This document shows, piece by piece, positions 23,715-35,578 of a stretch of 64,000 bases of DNA. Each line of letters opens with the position of its first letter. Positions within the stretch are counted from its first letter, which is position 1. Under the pieces are notes generated by a model, which was given only the letters and a program-made list of their open reading frames with translations, was not told where the DNA came from and ran no database searches. This DNA is from Thuidium tamariscinum (Eukaryota; Streptophyta; Bryopsida; Hypnales; Thuidiaceae). A program made the position numbers and the translations under genes. The stretch lies in assembly GCA_947034885.2 (NCBI GenBank), contig OX344749.2, positions 8,819,501-8,883,500 on the forward strand. The letters are read 5' to 3'.

Positions 23715-23875
23715 ATACTTACCTGGGCGGGGTCGATCCATTATCCTGGAGGTGGATGGCCTAGAGGAGCCTGCCCCATTGCACTTCGGGCCGGGTGACT
23801 GTAGTATCTTCCCACGGGAGGCATACACGTCATAATTTGTGGCAGCGGGGGCTCGCGTTCGCGCGGCCCCCACCC
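23715..23875 (+). ncRNA. U1 spliceosomal snRNA gene (near-identical duplicate)
   Basis: It has the same length and nearly the same sequence as 12076-12236, with the canonical 5' end ATACTTACCTGGG, loop II CCATTGCACTT, Sm site ATAATTTGTGG and terminal loop intact. Near-identity begins about 70 bp upstream (about 23645) and ends soon after the RNA, defining a recent ~230-bp duplication that carries promoter and gene. It shares the unusual loop I ATCCTGGAGG. Confidence 0.92.
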
Positions 23876-24159
23876 AAATCGAAACCCTAATTTGGAAATC
23901 ATTTAGGAAGGGGTAGTTTCACTGAAACAAGATTGTTCGAGTGGACAGACAAGTCACTGGAAGTGACGGAGAAGACGAACGAAGTGGTCGTCCCAACTTA
24001 CGGTTAAATAAATACGAATTTGGAGCCCGACCTCCGATTTCGACAATTCGAGCTCCGGTTGCTCGAATTCGTGGGCATGATGGGAAACTGACGTAGTAGA
24101 ACATCAGTCAATAACGTGGCACAAGGTTTAGGCAGTCTGATCATGAACATGACTCTGCT

Positions 24160-24250
24160 TGGGCCATACGCTTTATTAAAGAATGCCTCGTACTGAGTAC
24201 ACTCCGGCATACCCCAGTTTCTGCATGGACTCCCTGACGGAGCTCCATGA
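24160..24250 (+). pseudogene. U5 remnant (copy 6)
   Basis: GCTTTATTAAAGAATGCC followed by GAGTACACTCCGGCATACCCC matches the loop I to basal-stem part of U5. The 5' half is gone, loop I is altered and the Sm stretch is interrupted. It sits about 445 bp after the start of the 23715 U1, in the same U1-then-U5 order as the other cassettes. Confidence 0.65.
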
Positions 24251-26133
24251 ATTCAAACAATTACTCGGAAGTTTCGCTAGTCTATAATTTCAGAGAATCT
24301 GACTCATTCGGCTGTGTTTCGTGTAAGTCATATATGCTTGAAGAGCTTGTGAGTCTGAAATTCTGAATGGAAAGCAGTGTCCCAGGCAGATCCCGAAGAG
24401 CCCGTGTTCAGAAACTCATTCATTCAATTCGTAGGCAAGGAAAGCAGTTTGGGATCCGAGATTCCGGGATGAACCCGGTTCGTAACTCGGAGCTGCATTT
24501 GATGAAATCTATGCAAAACGATACTGACATGGTTCTTATGAACGATTTTTTAAATTTGTTTGAGCATGACTGTGTAAGTAATCAAGTTGATGAGATAGAA
24601 GAACTGGAACATTTTTATTGTTGCAGCCATAGTATATTATTGGTTCTGAACAGTTGTAAATTGAATGTGGAATTGATTTTCATAATTTTTTGAAACGATA
24701 CAAAATTAACAAGAAGAGATGATTGAAGATTTTAGCAATCATACTACTAAAATCATAACTCCCTCTCTAATGTCACAAATGCTACCATTAATACTAGGGG
24801 CTGGTGCTTGGTATGTTATGCATTCATCATATCACATATTAATAGAAAATTTATATATTTGAACAGAATGCATGATATTGATTTCAATAAGTCCTTAAAA
24901 TAATTATTTTAAGTATTTTATAAGAATGTTTTCAATCATGAATACATGAAAATCTTATTGTCACATAATGTAATATTACAGAAAAGGAGTAGCAATTTGT
25001 AATCACTTTTGTAATATCACTTTTTACAAAGAATGATATTATAAAAATAATGTAGTTGTTGCAATAAAGGTGATATTAAAGAGGATCCACAAGAAGATAT
25101 AATAGAGGTAGCAAATCCATTGGTTTTCTTAGCTTAACGCCTCTTTGCACTTCTATGATTTAGTGCTTTTGTGAAATTTGAGCTTTCATGATATCAATTT
25201 TCTAAATTTTAATGATGATTGCATAGCATAGCAAGCACCAAACGCTAGTCATGAACTAAAATGCCATTGCTAAAATATAATGTTCAGCCTTTGTTTTGAA
25301 TATATTGGTAAGTGTTAAACTATTCTACTAGCAGATGTAATACTTTTAAGTGATTTTTGCATATCTAAAATGAAGTTTACATAACTCTATATAAACATTA
25401 TAGTTATATGAATGTTTATTCCATCATAAAATTTGAATTGAAGATAATGCTTTTTTAAAGATGCATTATAGTGGTCTCATCCAAAAAAAATATGGTCTTA
25501 ATATTTTTTATTGATTTCAATAAGATTTATTTAAATTAATGTATCAATAAGCTAGAACGCATTAGAAAAAGAACATGACTTCAAGAGAGTTCCCAAATGT
25601 AAACCATCACTACTAAGAATGAAAATTAAAAAATAATATTTTTTTAAGATGCCATGTCAAATTGCAATTTTTTATTTTTTATTTTTTAAATAACAAAATA
25701 AACACTATTTTTAAAAATTTGCACTCTTGGTCCATATCCTCTTAAAGTTCCATTCCAAAGAAATCATCTAGTATATAATTATATAAGCTGTAGGTAAATG
25801 CAATTAGTTGGAATCAAAAGGTGAAAAGAAGAAAAATCAATCAACAAACTACATTTGAAGACATCTACAAGTTAAATGTGTTTACTAAAAAAATTAATCA
25901 TGCACAAAGAAATTCTCTAGTATTAATTCTTTCATATAAATTGTACATTGAGTAACTCTAGATTTTAGTTTACATATCTCATCCTATAATGTACCTTCTT
26001 CCAAATTATTTGATCCAAATCAATATGAAGGTTCAAAAAGTTTAAATAACAATCCGAATGAAGTTCCTTTTCAAAAATATCTATTATTCTAAAGTATAGA
26101 CATCATATCCCTCTTTCATTTTTTTTAACCAAT
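24251..26133. other. Spacer, AT-rich from about 24690
   Basis: A 108-codon frame at 24367-24693 (basic N-terminal half, no known domain) is the only notable open frame, and I do not call it a gene. The rest is AT-rich without recognised features. Confidence 0.4.
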
Positions 26134-26830
26134 AGATATGCAAGTACCAAATGTTTGCACGTTTGAGTGATTTTTTTTGTAAGAACGCGATTTTGATTGG
26201 ATGGAGAACATGCCCATTTTTCAAAAGTATTTTGATCATTTTATTTTTTATTTTCCGTAGAGATATGCAAGCACTCAATGCTTGTTCATTTGGGTGAATT
26301 TTGAAGTAACATGCCCATTTTTACAAAGTACTTTATACCATATCATTTTTTAAAATTGTGTAATAGATATGCAAGTACTCAATTCTTGTTGTTTTGGGTT
26401 CAGGTTTGAGTGAACTCTTTTGGAAAAATATGCCTACATTTCTAATACTTTATACCATATCCCCTTTTTCTCTACCAAATGGATATGTAAATGCCATTAC
26501 TTGCATATTTTAGTAAATTTAGTAGGGGTAGAAAAACATGTCTATATTTCTAAAGTACTTTGGACCATATCCCCATTTCATCCCAATGGATATGCAAGCA
26601 ACCAATATACCTTTATGTTTGAGTGGATTTTTCGGAAAGCAAGTGTCTATTTTTTAAAAGGCATTACACCATATTTTTCTTTCTCCCTCCCAGAGTGATA
26701 AACAAGCATCCAATGCTTGTATATTTGAGTGAATTTTGGAATAGAGATATATGCCAATTTTTCTAATGAACTTTAGACCATTAATATCCCTCATTTTCTC
26801 CAAATTCAGATATGTTAGTGCAAAATGATT
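26134..26830. repeat. Degenerate minisatellite, about seven ~110-bp units
   Basis: Units begin with GATATGCAAG-like strings at about 26134, 26261, 26367, 26482, 26590, 26696 and 26810. Each carries a CATGCC(C/T)ATTTTT-like box and an ACCATATC box. Spacing is 106-127 bp and identity is moderate, so the array is old. Confidence 0.75.
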
Positions 26831-27480
26831 ACATGGTCTTGTAATTTTTCCCTTCCAAGTGCCAATATTTATAAGATGTTTTCATTGTTTTCTTTTTCTA
26901 TTTCTATTTTCTTGTCCAATCAATAGGGATATTGGCATATATGGCAAAGCAAGAAGAAACATTAGTTATGTCTTCCATTTTAGCAAGATTTGAAGAAAGG
27001 AGAATACCACTAGTATATTGTTTGAAAAACATTGACCCCTAAATAATGCCTAGAGCACGATATTTTGGTGTAGATTAAACTTTGAAGTTAAATTAAACTA
27101 ATCAAAATGATTTTTTTGTATTTAAAGTTTTTTTAGATGAATATTATTTAAATTCTATTTTAAGCATCAAAAATCTAATTTAAAAAATAATAATAATTCA
27201 AGATTTCTCTATTGAAGATTTTATGCAAGAGTGCATTAGGGGGGATTTGAGGGTGTTGGGAGATTGTGAGTTACATTGAGTTTCCAGAATGTATGAACAT
27301 GCTACATTAGGAATTTGACAGGGTTGAGAGAATGCTATATAAAAAAAAATTAATTTTAAAATTTTAAAGATTTTCTTAAAATTAATTTAATTTTTTAAAA
27401 ACAGTTTTAGTTTTTTTAACACTTTTTGAAATTTTTGAAATTTTTTGAAAGAATAAATAAATTTGAAAATTTTGAAAATT

Positions 27481-27600
27481 CAGCCACATTATGGGTTGGT
27501 TCACAATTTCTAGACAACATGTGAAACATGCAAGGGAACAACCATTAGAAGAGATTTGAAGGAATAGAGGGCCCTTTTAGGCCAATTTCCTATGCTACTT
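27481..27600. repeat. Dispersed repeat related to 47751-47868
   Basis: The segments around CAGCC..TTATGGGTTG and around ATTTCCTATGC align with 47751-47868. The intervening 38 bp (27544-27581) aligns only as its reverse complement with 47813-47851. Confidence 0.65.
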
Positions 27601-27758
27601 CCACAACAGTGATGGAATGGCCAACTACTATCAATCCCTATAAATATTAAAATAAAATATAACTTGTTTGTGAAATTAAAAAAAATTAAAAAAAAATTAA
27701 AAATTTGACATGGCCATCTCCTAACTTCATCAAATTTCAATAGTGGCGCTATTCTTAA

Positions 27759-29189
27759 CCCCTAAAGGACCGCAACTATGTTTCTACCAAAACTGCTCCA
27801 AAACTGTCATTTCTAGGACAGCTACCAAATTTCAGAAAAAAAAACATTTTTTGAAACATGTAACTGTAGGATCTCTTAGTGCACTAGTTTGGCAAGATGT
27901 AGAAAAAATTTCAGAAATTTTCGCCATGTAGATTGCAAGGTATTAGTGTTTGAAGTTACAAAAATCATTTTTTTTCCACTGCGAAAATCCGGGCAGCTGC
28001 ACTTTAGAAGGTCACATTTGTATGAAAAAATGTCCAAAATGGTTGAAACTCTTTGGAATTATTCTCCAATTCAAGTTGGCTACATGCTTGAAAATTTTCA
28101 TATCATTTGGAATTGTACAACATGTACAAAAAAATAGTAAGAAGAAAGAAGTAGAGAATGATTCAAAATACAAAAATGGTAACAATTTATTTATTGAATC
28201 GAAAAATGCCAATCCCAATGGTTCAAATGTTGTAATAAACAAGCTACACCCAAAAATATTGAAAATTGAGTAAAATAAAGGACTTCAAAGTTTATTTTAG
28301 AGAAGAGAATCCATAACTACCCGCAAACTAAAATCCTTCATAACTTTTGACTCATTAAGCCAAATGGAATGATTCAAAGTTTTACATGTATATATAAATC
28401 TATAAAACCAAATTCAAATTTGTATTTCCAAAAAAAGTGATATTTTCTAATCTGCCCAAACTGCTCGAGTTGAGAAACAAACAACATTTTATGTGATAAC
28501 TTTTCAACCATGTAGTCAAAAGTCACGAAAATTGTTGGGCTTTGAAGATACTCCTCGTCCACACCTTCTATTAAATTTTGGTTCCAAAATATGGAAATCT
28601 CTAGCCACATGTACCTGCCCAAAATCGCTATGTTGCCAAAAAAAGCATGTTGGTCCTTAACCCTTGAATTCTTCTATAATCAAATTTTCATATTAAAATT
28701 TTATAATTTAATGAAAATTATTATTTTTCTACAAATAAGAATTCATATCTTCTATCCAATGTGATTTTTAATTTATTTTTGGAAAAAAGATGAAATTTAT
28801 ATGATTTTTGGAATTTTATGCCTTTGAAAATTCATAGTAATTACAAAAAAGCTCAATTTTCCATGAAATTTTTATTGAAAATAGAGTTCATTATATTGAA
28901 CACTATGGTGAAGTTGGCATGCTCTATTTAGTTATACACAAATAAATTCAATAGAGAAACATGTTCCACAATGCATTTTGAAATTCTAAAATTCCCAACT
29001 TCAAATTGCAATAGACAAATCATCATTGCTCAAAATTTGATGGCCAATGGCTCATTGGAAGCGGAATACCTGTGCCCTCACATCTTGTTCATACCCCAAG
29101 AGGAACTAAGGCCAAGAGAGTGTTCCAATTCCCAAAATTCAATCTAAGAGAACCAAAATTGGTTTGCTAGGCCCTAAAGGGTTAAGGGG
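27759..29189 (-). mobile_element. TTAA-specific ~0.9-kb MITE, copy B, interrupted
   Basis: It begins CCCCTAAAGGACC after TTAA (27755-27758) and ends GGGG before TTAA (29190-29193). Without a 521-bp nested element plus one TTAA it is 906 bp, close to the 924-bp copy at 31192 and the 918-bp copy at 34307, with which it aligns in reverse orientation along its length. No transposase is encoded. Confidence 0.85.
28661..29181. mobile_element. Second TTAA element nested in the terminal repeat of copy B
   Basis: 521 bp begin CCCTTGAATTC and end GGCCCTAAAGGG, flanked by TTAA (28657-28660, 29182-29185). Excision would leave GGTCCTTAAGGGG, the host terminal repeat in which TTTA had become TTAA and so offered a new target. 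Confidence 0.8.
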
Positions 29190-29597
29190 TTAAAGTTCCC
29201 CACTATGCAAGAACTCACAATCTTCTATGGAGCCAAATCTCTTCTAATGCCTAAAATAGCCCTCCCTTTCCGTCAAATCCCTTCAAATGGTTCATTGCAA
29301 ATCTTGATTTTTTAGTGTCATTAGAGGCTCATGGACATGAGCCACAAATACATTGGATCTTGAAGAACAATCACATTAAAAGTCCATTTCAAAATATTCA
29401 AGAGTAGATTTTGAGAAGCCAAAGATCAAAATTTGTAGTAAATTTATGCAGGTTTTTTCCTTTAGCGTCATATTTTTTTTCATGATCTCAATTTTAGATT
29501 TGAATACATAAAGAAGATTGGAAGACTTCAAATCATCTTTACAATTTAACACCATGTTCATCAAACATTATAATCTTTCAATTCATAAGGATATAGA

Positions 29598-30226
29598 GGG
29601 CAAATGCATACTACGCTATGCCACTTTTGGCATCATTTTAGTCCATTTTTAATGGCATTTTTTACATTGGATGGATTCAATTGTCCATAAGTTGTTGAAG
29701 ATGATAAGAAAATGATTTGAAAAAAAATATCATTCTAGATAAACACTTGTATGAACATTTAGTGAAGACAACATATCAAAATTTTAACTTTAAATGTGTC
29801 AAATCAATCCCCAAAATTTAGTGGCAATTCTGGATAGATAATAGTCCATATCTACAAATTTTGGTGTCTAATTCAACATATTTTAAACCTAAGCATTTTA
29901 TCATATATAACCCTATTTAAATATAATTCCTTCTTTTGCAAAATATTTGAATTCTTTATTGAACAATGAGTCTTTATGGTGAATGTTGTGGACTGTGACA
30001 GTATATAAAGAGTCCATATAAAAGTCCTTTACAAATAGAATATAAACTACTGTTTGTACAAGATTTCTTTTGCAATGCATAGATAATCAAGTATACAACA
30101 TGAAAATGAGTCCTTTTTTTATATTGCACAATTTGTTTCTATTTGAAATTATAGGAATTCCAAAACATCCTACTGGATTAAGGACTATGACAGTCCATAT
30201 TGGTACAGCGTAGTATGCATCTACCC
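29598..30226. mobile_element. 629-bp MITE with 26-bp terminal repeats and TAGA duplication
   Basis: Ends GGGCAAATGCATACTACG and the inverse of GGGTAGATGCATACTACG are flanked by TAGA on both sides (29594-29597, 30227-30230). The superfamily is unassigned. The 4-bp duplication and GGG start resemble the family at 41424, 54518 and 55403. Confidence 0.75.
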
Positions 30227-30716
30227 TAGAAAGTATCAATTTCTTTTCCTACATGATCCATAACACTTCTAGTTTGAACTTTTTTAGTTACAATTTTCTA
30301 AAAACTACTAAAACTAATCAAAATTTGGATTTCTTTTGCTTACTTTCAAGAAAAATCCAAGAAACTCCCAAAAGACCTTGAGCATTTAGATGGCTAGTGG
30401 AGTTATGAACGAATTTCAAAATAAGGAACAACTTAGAAGTTAGAAAGGAAGGGGGAATCTCCCTTACATGAAATAAGAAAAAACAAAACACTTGCTGGCA
30501 AGGCAGATGGCTGCAACAAAGTTGTCACCTAATAGTAACCTACTAGTAACTTGCCTTTTGAGTGGATAGTGAGGCATCACTACCCACCCAAAAGAAATTA
30601 TTAACTCACCCCTCCTCCCAAATAAACAAACAAAATTTAATTTTTAAAATTTAAAATTTGCATCCTCCCACCTCTTGTAATTCTCAAAAGCTAATGTGGT
30701 TGACAATCCATATGGG

Positions 30717-30819
30717 ATTTTACTTGTATCCTTACTCAATATATGTATTCAGTACTACATACATATTTAGTACTATATACATATTTGTATATATAATCAA
30801 TATTGTACACATATTTAGT

Positions 30820-30851
<32 letters not shown>

Positions 30852-30870
30852 ATATTGTATATGTATTTAA
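30717..30870. repeat. AT-rich simple and imperfect repeats
   Basis: Irregular repeats of TA(C/T)ATA(T)TTAGTA-type strings lead into a perfect (TA)n tract at 30821-30842. A related tract occurs at 46381-46550, and both follow an ACAATSCATATGGGAT string. Confidence 0.7.
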
Positions 30871-31191
30871 TATTTCTATTTCTATTTGGATCCGGATCTA
30901 GATGGTTGAGATTAAATCTCACAAGATCAATGGCTTGTTATTTTTTTGAAAAATTGACAATGATTTCAAAGGTCACCATTTTTTTCTAAACTATTAATGA
31001 CCTATAAATTTTTGGAGAGGGGGAAGGGGGGTGGGGGTCTGGAGGGGCAAATGCGAACCAGGGTGGGTTGCATCTTTTGAGAAGATATTCACACATTCAT
31101 TCAACCCATTAGTTTGTCCTTGAGGATGTTTGCTCCAAAATATTTACAAGCAGGGGCCTCTATTCCTACTTGAGTTTTCGTATGTCCTTAA

Positions 31192-32115
31192 CCCCTAAAG
31201 GACCAAACTGTGTTTTTTGGCAATATAACGATTTTAGGGAACTCACTACAGTTGGAGCTTTTATTTTTGTTCTTTGAAATTTTCACACAACATGTGTCTA
31301 AGGAGTATCTTGAAGGCCCGACAATTTTCATAACTTTTGACTACATGGTCAAAAAGTTATTGCATGAAATGTAGTTTTCATTGGTCGGCGGGTAGCCCAA
31401 AATTTTCTTATAAAAATACATTTTTTTAAATTAATAATTTGAAATTGGTTTTCTAGATGTATATATATGCAGAAAGCTTTGAATCATTCCATTTTGATTT
31501 ATGAGATGAAAGTTATGAAGAGATTTAGTTTGTGGGCACTTATGGATTTTCTACTCTAAAATAAACTTTGGAAGCCTTTACTTTATTCAATTTTAAATAT
31601 TTTTAAAAAAAAATTAAAATTTTGGATGTTGATTGTTTGTCACAACAGTACAAAAATTGGGATTGGCCTTTTTTTAAAATTCTATAATAAAATTTTAACA
31701 ATTTAGTACTTTGTATCACTCTCTACTTCTTTCTACTCATTAATTTTTCCTATATGTTGTACAATTCCAAATGATGTGAATTTTTTGGAGCATGTAGCCA
31801 ACTTGCCATAATGAACAATCCAAAGAAGCACCACTATTTTGGTCATTTTTTCATAGAAATGTGACCGTGTGAAGTGCAGTTGCCTAGTTTTTGCAGGGAC
31901 AAAAAAGGGTTTTTTGTCAATTCAAATGCTAATATCTTGCACTTTACATGGTGAAAATTTCTGAAATTTTTTCCACATCTTTTGACACTAGTTTACTAGA
32001 ATATCCTACGGTTACATGTGTCAAAACATGCTTTTTTAAGAAAATTTGGTGCTTGTAATACAAATGGCAGTTTTAATGTGTTTTTGGTGAAGACATAATC
32101 TCTAACCTTTAGGGG
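31192..32115 (+). mobile_element. TTAA-specific ~0.9-kb MITE, copy A
   Basis: 924 bp, ends CCCCTAAAGGACC and CCTTTAGGGG, flanked by TTAA (31188-31191, 32116-32119). This is the most intact copy of the family. No long open frame is seen. TTAA duplication and CCCY termini fit piggyBac-like non-autonomous elements. Confidence 0.87.
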
Positions 32116-32505
32116 TTAATTGTAATGCCCATTTTTTGAGGTCCTTTATCTTTTCCTACATGATCCATAACACTTCTAGTTTGAATTTTAATGAAGTTCC
32201 CACCCTTGCCTCATTTGAATTGCAGGACATTAAATTGTCACACAAAGTGGGACTAGCTAGATTAAACTTGTGTTATCCAAGGGTATAAGTAAAAAAAAGC
32301 CCTCTATTTTATGTTGTCATTTGGGTATATTCTTGACCTCCAACTATTAATTCAGGGTCTCTAATTGCGAATATGAATTTAGAATTTGCAAAAAATAATG
32401 TGCAAAAAATTAAAAAATTTCAGCATTTTTTCCTAGGGTAAATCCAGCCCATTGGTCTCACTTTGTGGAATGGGTTTAATGGCCTCCTTTAGAATTGTTA
32501 GTCAT

Positions 32506-32530
32506 ATTTATTTATTTATTTATTTATTTT
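32506..32530. repeat. (ATTT)n microsatellite
   Basis: About six ATTT units immediately precede the dispersed repeat at 32531. Confidence 0.9.
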
Positions 32531-32802
32531 GAAATACACAACCTTCAAGGGTTGCAACTAGACTAACACAACACAATACAACAACCAAGACAACTAGGCA
32601 GAATAACCCAGAAATTACACACCTTGGGCTTATCCCCGTTAAGAACAAGTGGAAGAATGCCAATCTTCTCCTTCTGTGCCGGCTCGAAGAGCCTCTATGC
32701 AAGCAATGTCAACATGGGAAGTTGAACTGATAACTTCATGGATTCCAACAGAAGTTCCTACTTCCCACCCCATCACCTAAGGTAGTTTAAGGTCATTGTG
32801 GA
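32531..32802. repeat. Dispersed repeat also present at 52925-53168
   Basis: It shares strings such as CCATGCAAGCAATG-like, ATTCCAACAGAAGTTCCTAC-like and GTAGTTTAAGGTCATT with 52925-53168, in the same order and orientation. It is GC-richer than its surroundings. It may be a fragment of a retroelement, which is not shown by any domain. Confidence 0.7.
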
Positions 32803-33089
32803 CCAATTCACATTTATCTAGACTATTGCAAGAGTGCATTTTAGAGTTTCCATTTAATTTCAAGATTCTCTATCATGTCATGGATTTTAATTTGATGTGA
32901 GTAAGCTTGACATTGGCATCCTTGACATTTTGCTCATGTGCAAACCTACTTTTCTGATTATATGATTCTTTGTCTTCTCCAAATCTATGCGTTGTTAGTT
33001 AAGGTAGGAAGTGCAAAAATTGACTATTTAAGTGCTAGAATTGAATTTTGGGGAGGTGAAACATTTTAGTAATTTTTTTTAGAAAGGCG

Positions 33090-33185
33090 AATGGAATTGA
33101 CATCTAATCCAAGTTATTTCATATTTTTTGAAGCTTTGTGGAATTAGTTGTGAAATTTTGAAGTTGAAATGGCATAGGGCTCTAA
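33090..33185. repeat. Single unit related to the 15013 tandem repeat
   Basis: CAAGTTATTTCATATTTTT, then a GAATTAGTTGTGAA-like string and GCATAGGGCTCT follow the same order as at 15013-15150. Confidence 0.6.
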
Positions 33186-34306
33186 AATCACCCACCTCCT
33201 AGAATGTATAATGCTTTGTACTTTGTACATTGCTAAAGGCTATGAAAAAGCAAAAAGTATAAATAATTTACATTTCAAGAAGTGGATGATTTTAGAATTT
33301 GAGTACTTTCAGGACTTCCTACCTTAAAATTTGTACCTCATGTTGCTATTAACATTGACTTTTGACTTTCCACCCATAAATGGGTTTTTTTTAATGATTT
33401 GAGGTTCATCTTCATATGCATACATTAGGTAAGGTAAGTGGTTTAAGAAATCGACCATGATCTAAGAAGAAAGATTGATATGAAGTTCAAATTGTCTACC
33501 CAAATATTTCAGATTTCTTTTGGTAGATGAAGGAAAACACAATTATAGAATTTTTTTGCTAAATTTCTAATCTAGATTAAATAACATACAATTTTTAGAA
33601 GGCAAAGGTGCATAGGGCACTATTTATGCACATAGGCAATAGTAATGATCACTTAGATTGTGGCTTTTAATAGAATAAGAGAATCCCAAAATCAATTTAG
33701 AAGATGTGAGTATTCAACAAAGTTTGCTCATGGATGCACCAACAAAGTTTCAAAAACCAAGCAAGTTCCTTTTGCAATGAAATTCTATTTCATTTAAAAA
33801 AAATACAAACAAAAACAACCAAGACACATGTGTATGACTCACGTGACCACTTATTTGGCAAAAACTTGACAAGTAAGGACATTTTAATGCTACTTTTATT
33901 GTCATCTCAATTTTTGTTTAAGCCATTCAATCATACAATATTAAGTCACGCACTACACATAATGGTTGTCCACATTGACTATTGATTATCTTAAAACCAC
34001 TCACTTCCAAAAACATTTTCTAGGTTCAAAAACATTTATCTACTTTGCAAAGCATGTGTGCTGTTTTAGGGCCCTTTGTAGGGGTGGTTCAAATTTCAAA
34101 ATAATTGCTCAATTTAAGAGCTTGCTCCCAAATTTTTAATAGCATTGTTATGCAATTGTTTGCTTACCAAAAAAAACATCTAATAATAGTTTGCTTTCGA
34201 TTCCAATAAGACTTCTTACCCTTGTCAGAACATTCCATACATTGAAGCAAAAACTAAGACATTTAAATTAACATTATCCAATAAAAGAAATGTGAAAAAT
34301 ATTTAA

Positions 34307-35224
34307 CCCTTGAAGGACCATTTGTGCCTTTGGGGGACAAGTTGGAATTGACGCAGATACCTACAATCTCAATTTTTGTCATGATTCTTCAAAACTTTAT
34401 TTGAAGATAGAGAAACTCATTATCTTTGAGAGGATATAATTGTTTTCTAATTGCTTCCTAGGAACAAAAGTTTTGTCCAAAATCAAAAGTTATATTCAAA
34501 CCTAGCAATAAAGAAAAAATTTCAAAAATTTCAATACTTTTTTTTTTAATTGTTTTTCTATAGATAAATCTTTTGTCTCTATGAAAAGCTTTAATTCATT
34601 TCGTTTGGATAAATGATGTGAAAGTTGTAGACAACCTTGTTTTTCAAGTAATCCACTATGCATCTTCTTGAAAAATAAGTTGTAGGATTCATTTCTAAAT
34701 ACAATTTCTACAACTTAAAAAAAATTCTATATGGTTTGGTTGCAAGACAATTTTACCATTGGGATTGGTGTGTTTTAATTCCATCTTAGAGATATTCGTA
34801 ATTTAGATTTTCCTTAGACTATCTTGTACCAAGTTCTTCTACTCAAGAATTTTTTAAAGAATGAAATCTAAGTTTGTTTTTTCTTGAATTTTTTTAGGCT
34901 TTCAATCCAATTCCCTACTATAAAGGTTTAAACCTCAAAACTTTGAAGTACAAAATAATTAAGTTAAGAAAGCTCAATGTCAAATAATCTAGTCCTACAA
35001 TTTGTAAGAAAAAATTGTTTTCTTCTTCACTTCAAACACAAATATCTTGCAATATGTGGAATCAAAATTCGTAAAATTTATTCCACACACTTTCGTAGTA
35101 GTTAAGTGTAAGGTCCTACTATTAGATGTGTAAAAAAAATAATTTTCAATCTTTTTTACTCTTTGTAATAGAATGGTAGTTTTGGGTGTTTTTTTGGTGA
35201 AAAAAGTCCTTAGTTCTTCAAGGA
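34307..35224 (+). mobile_element. TTAA-specific ~0.9-kb MITE, copy C (decayed)
   Basis: 918 bp, beginning CCCTTGAAGGACC after TTAA (34303-34306) and ending TTCTTCAAGGA before CTAA (35225-35228), apparently a mutated TTAA. The internal sequence follows copy A (for example ATGATGTGAAAGTTGTAGA). Confidence 0.75.
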
Positions 35225-35578
35225 CTAAACAAAAACGAGCTCAACATGCAATGCGAGATATATTAGAAAATTAGCTAGAAATAACAATAGGTTATTCTAA
35301 AAGCAAGAAAGGAAAAATAATACCCCCACCTAAAATACACTTTGGATGTACACATTGGAGAAAATGAACAAGTTGTGCCTCTTCTCCCAATGATTTGGGA
35401 TACATTTTCAGCACTTTAAAATTCATAATTTATTGGCATATTCTCCAACAATTCTATACTGAGGAAATCTCACATCGTCTTCTAGCTCCTAACAAAAAAA
35501 AACCCAAAAAATTGTAGGGATTAATAATTTTTGGGAACCAAACTCAAATGCTTCATTGGATGATTTTAGGTGCAATTA

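Noticed and set aside
24367..24693. 108-codon open frame after the last U5 remnant
   Set aside because: No recognised domain, and the C-terminal half is low-complexity hydrophobic/AT-rich; support is insufficient.
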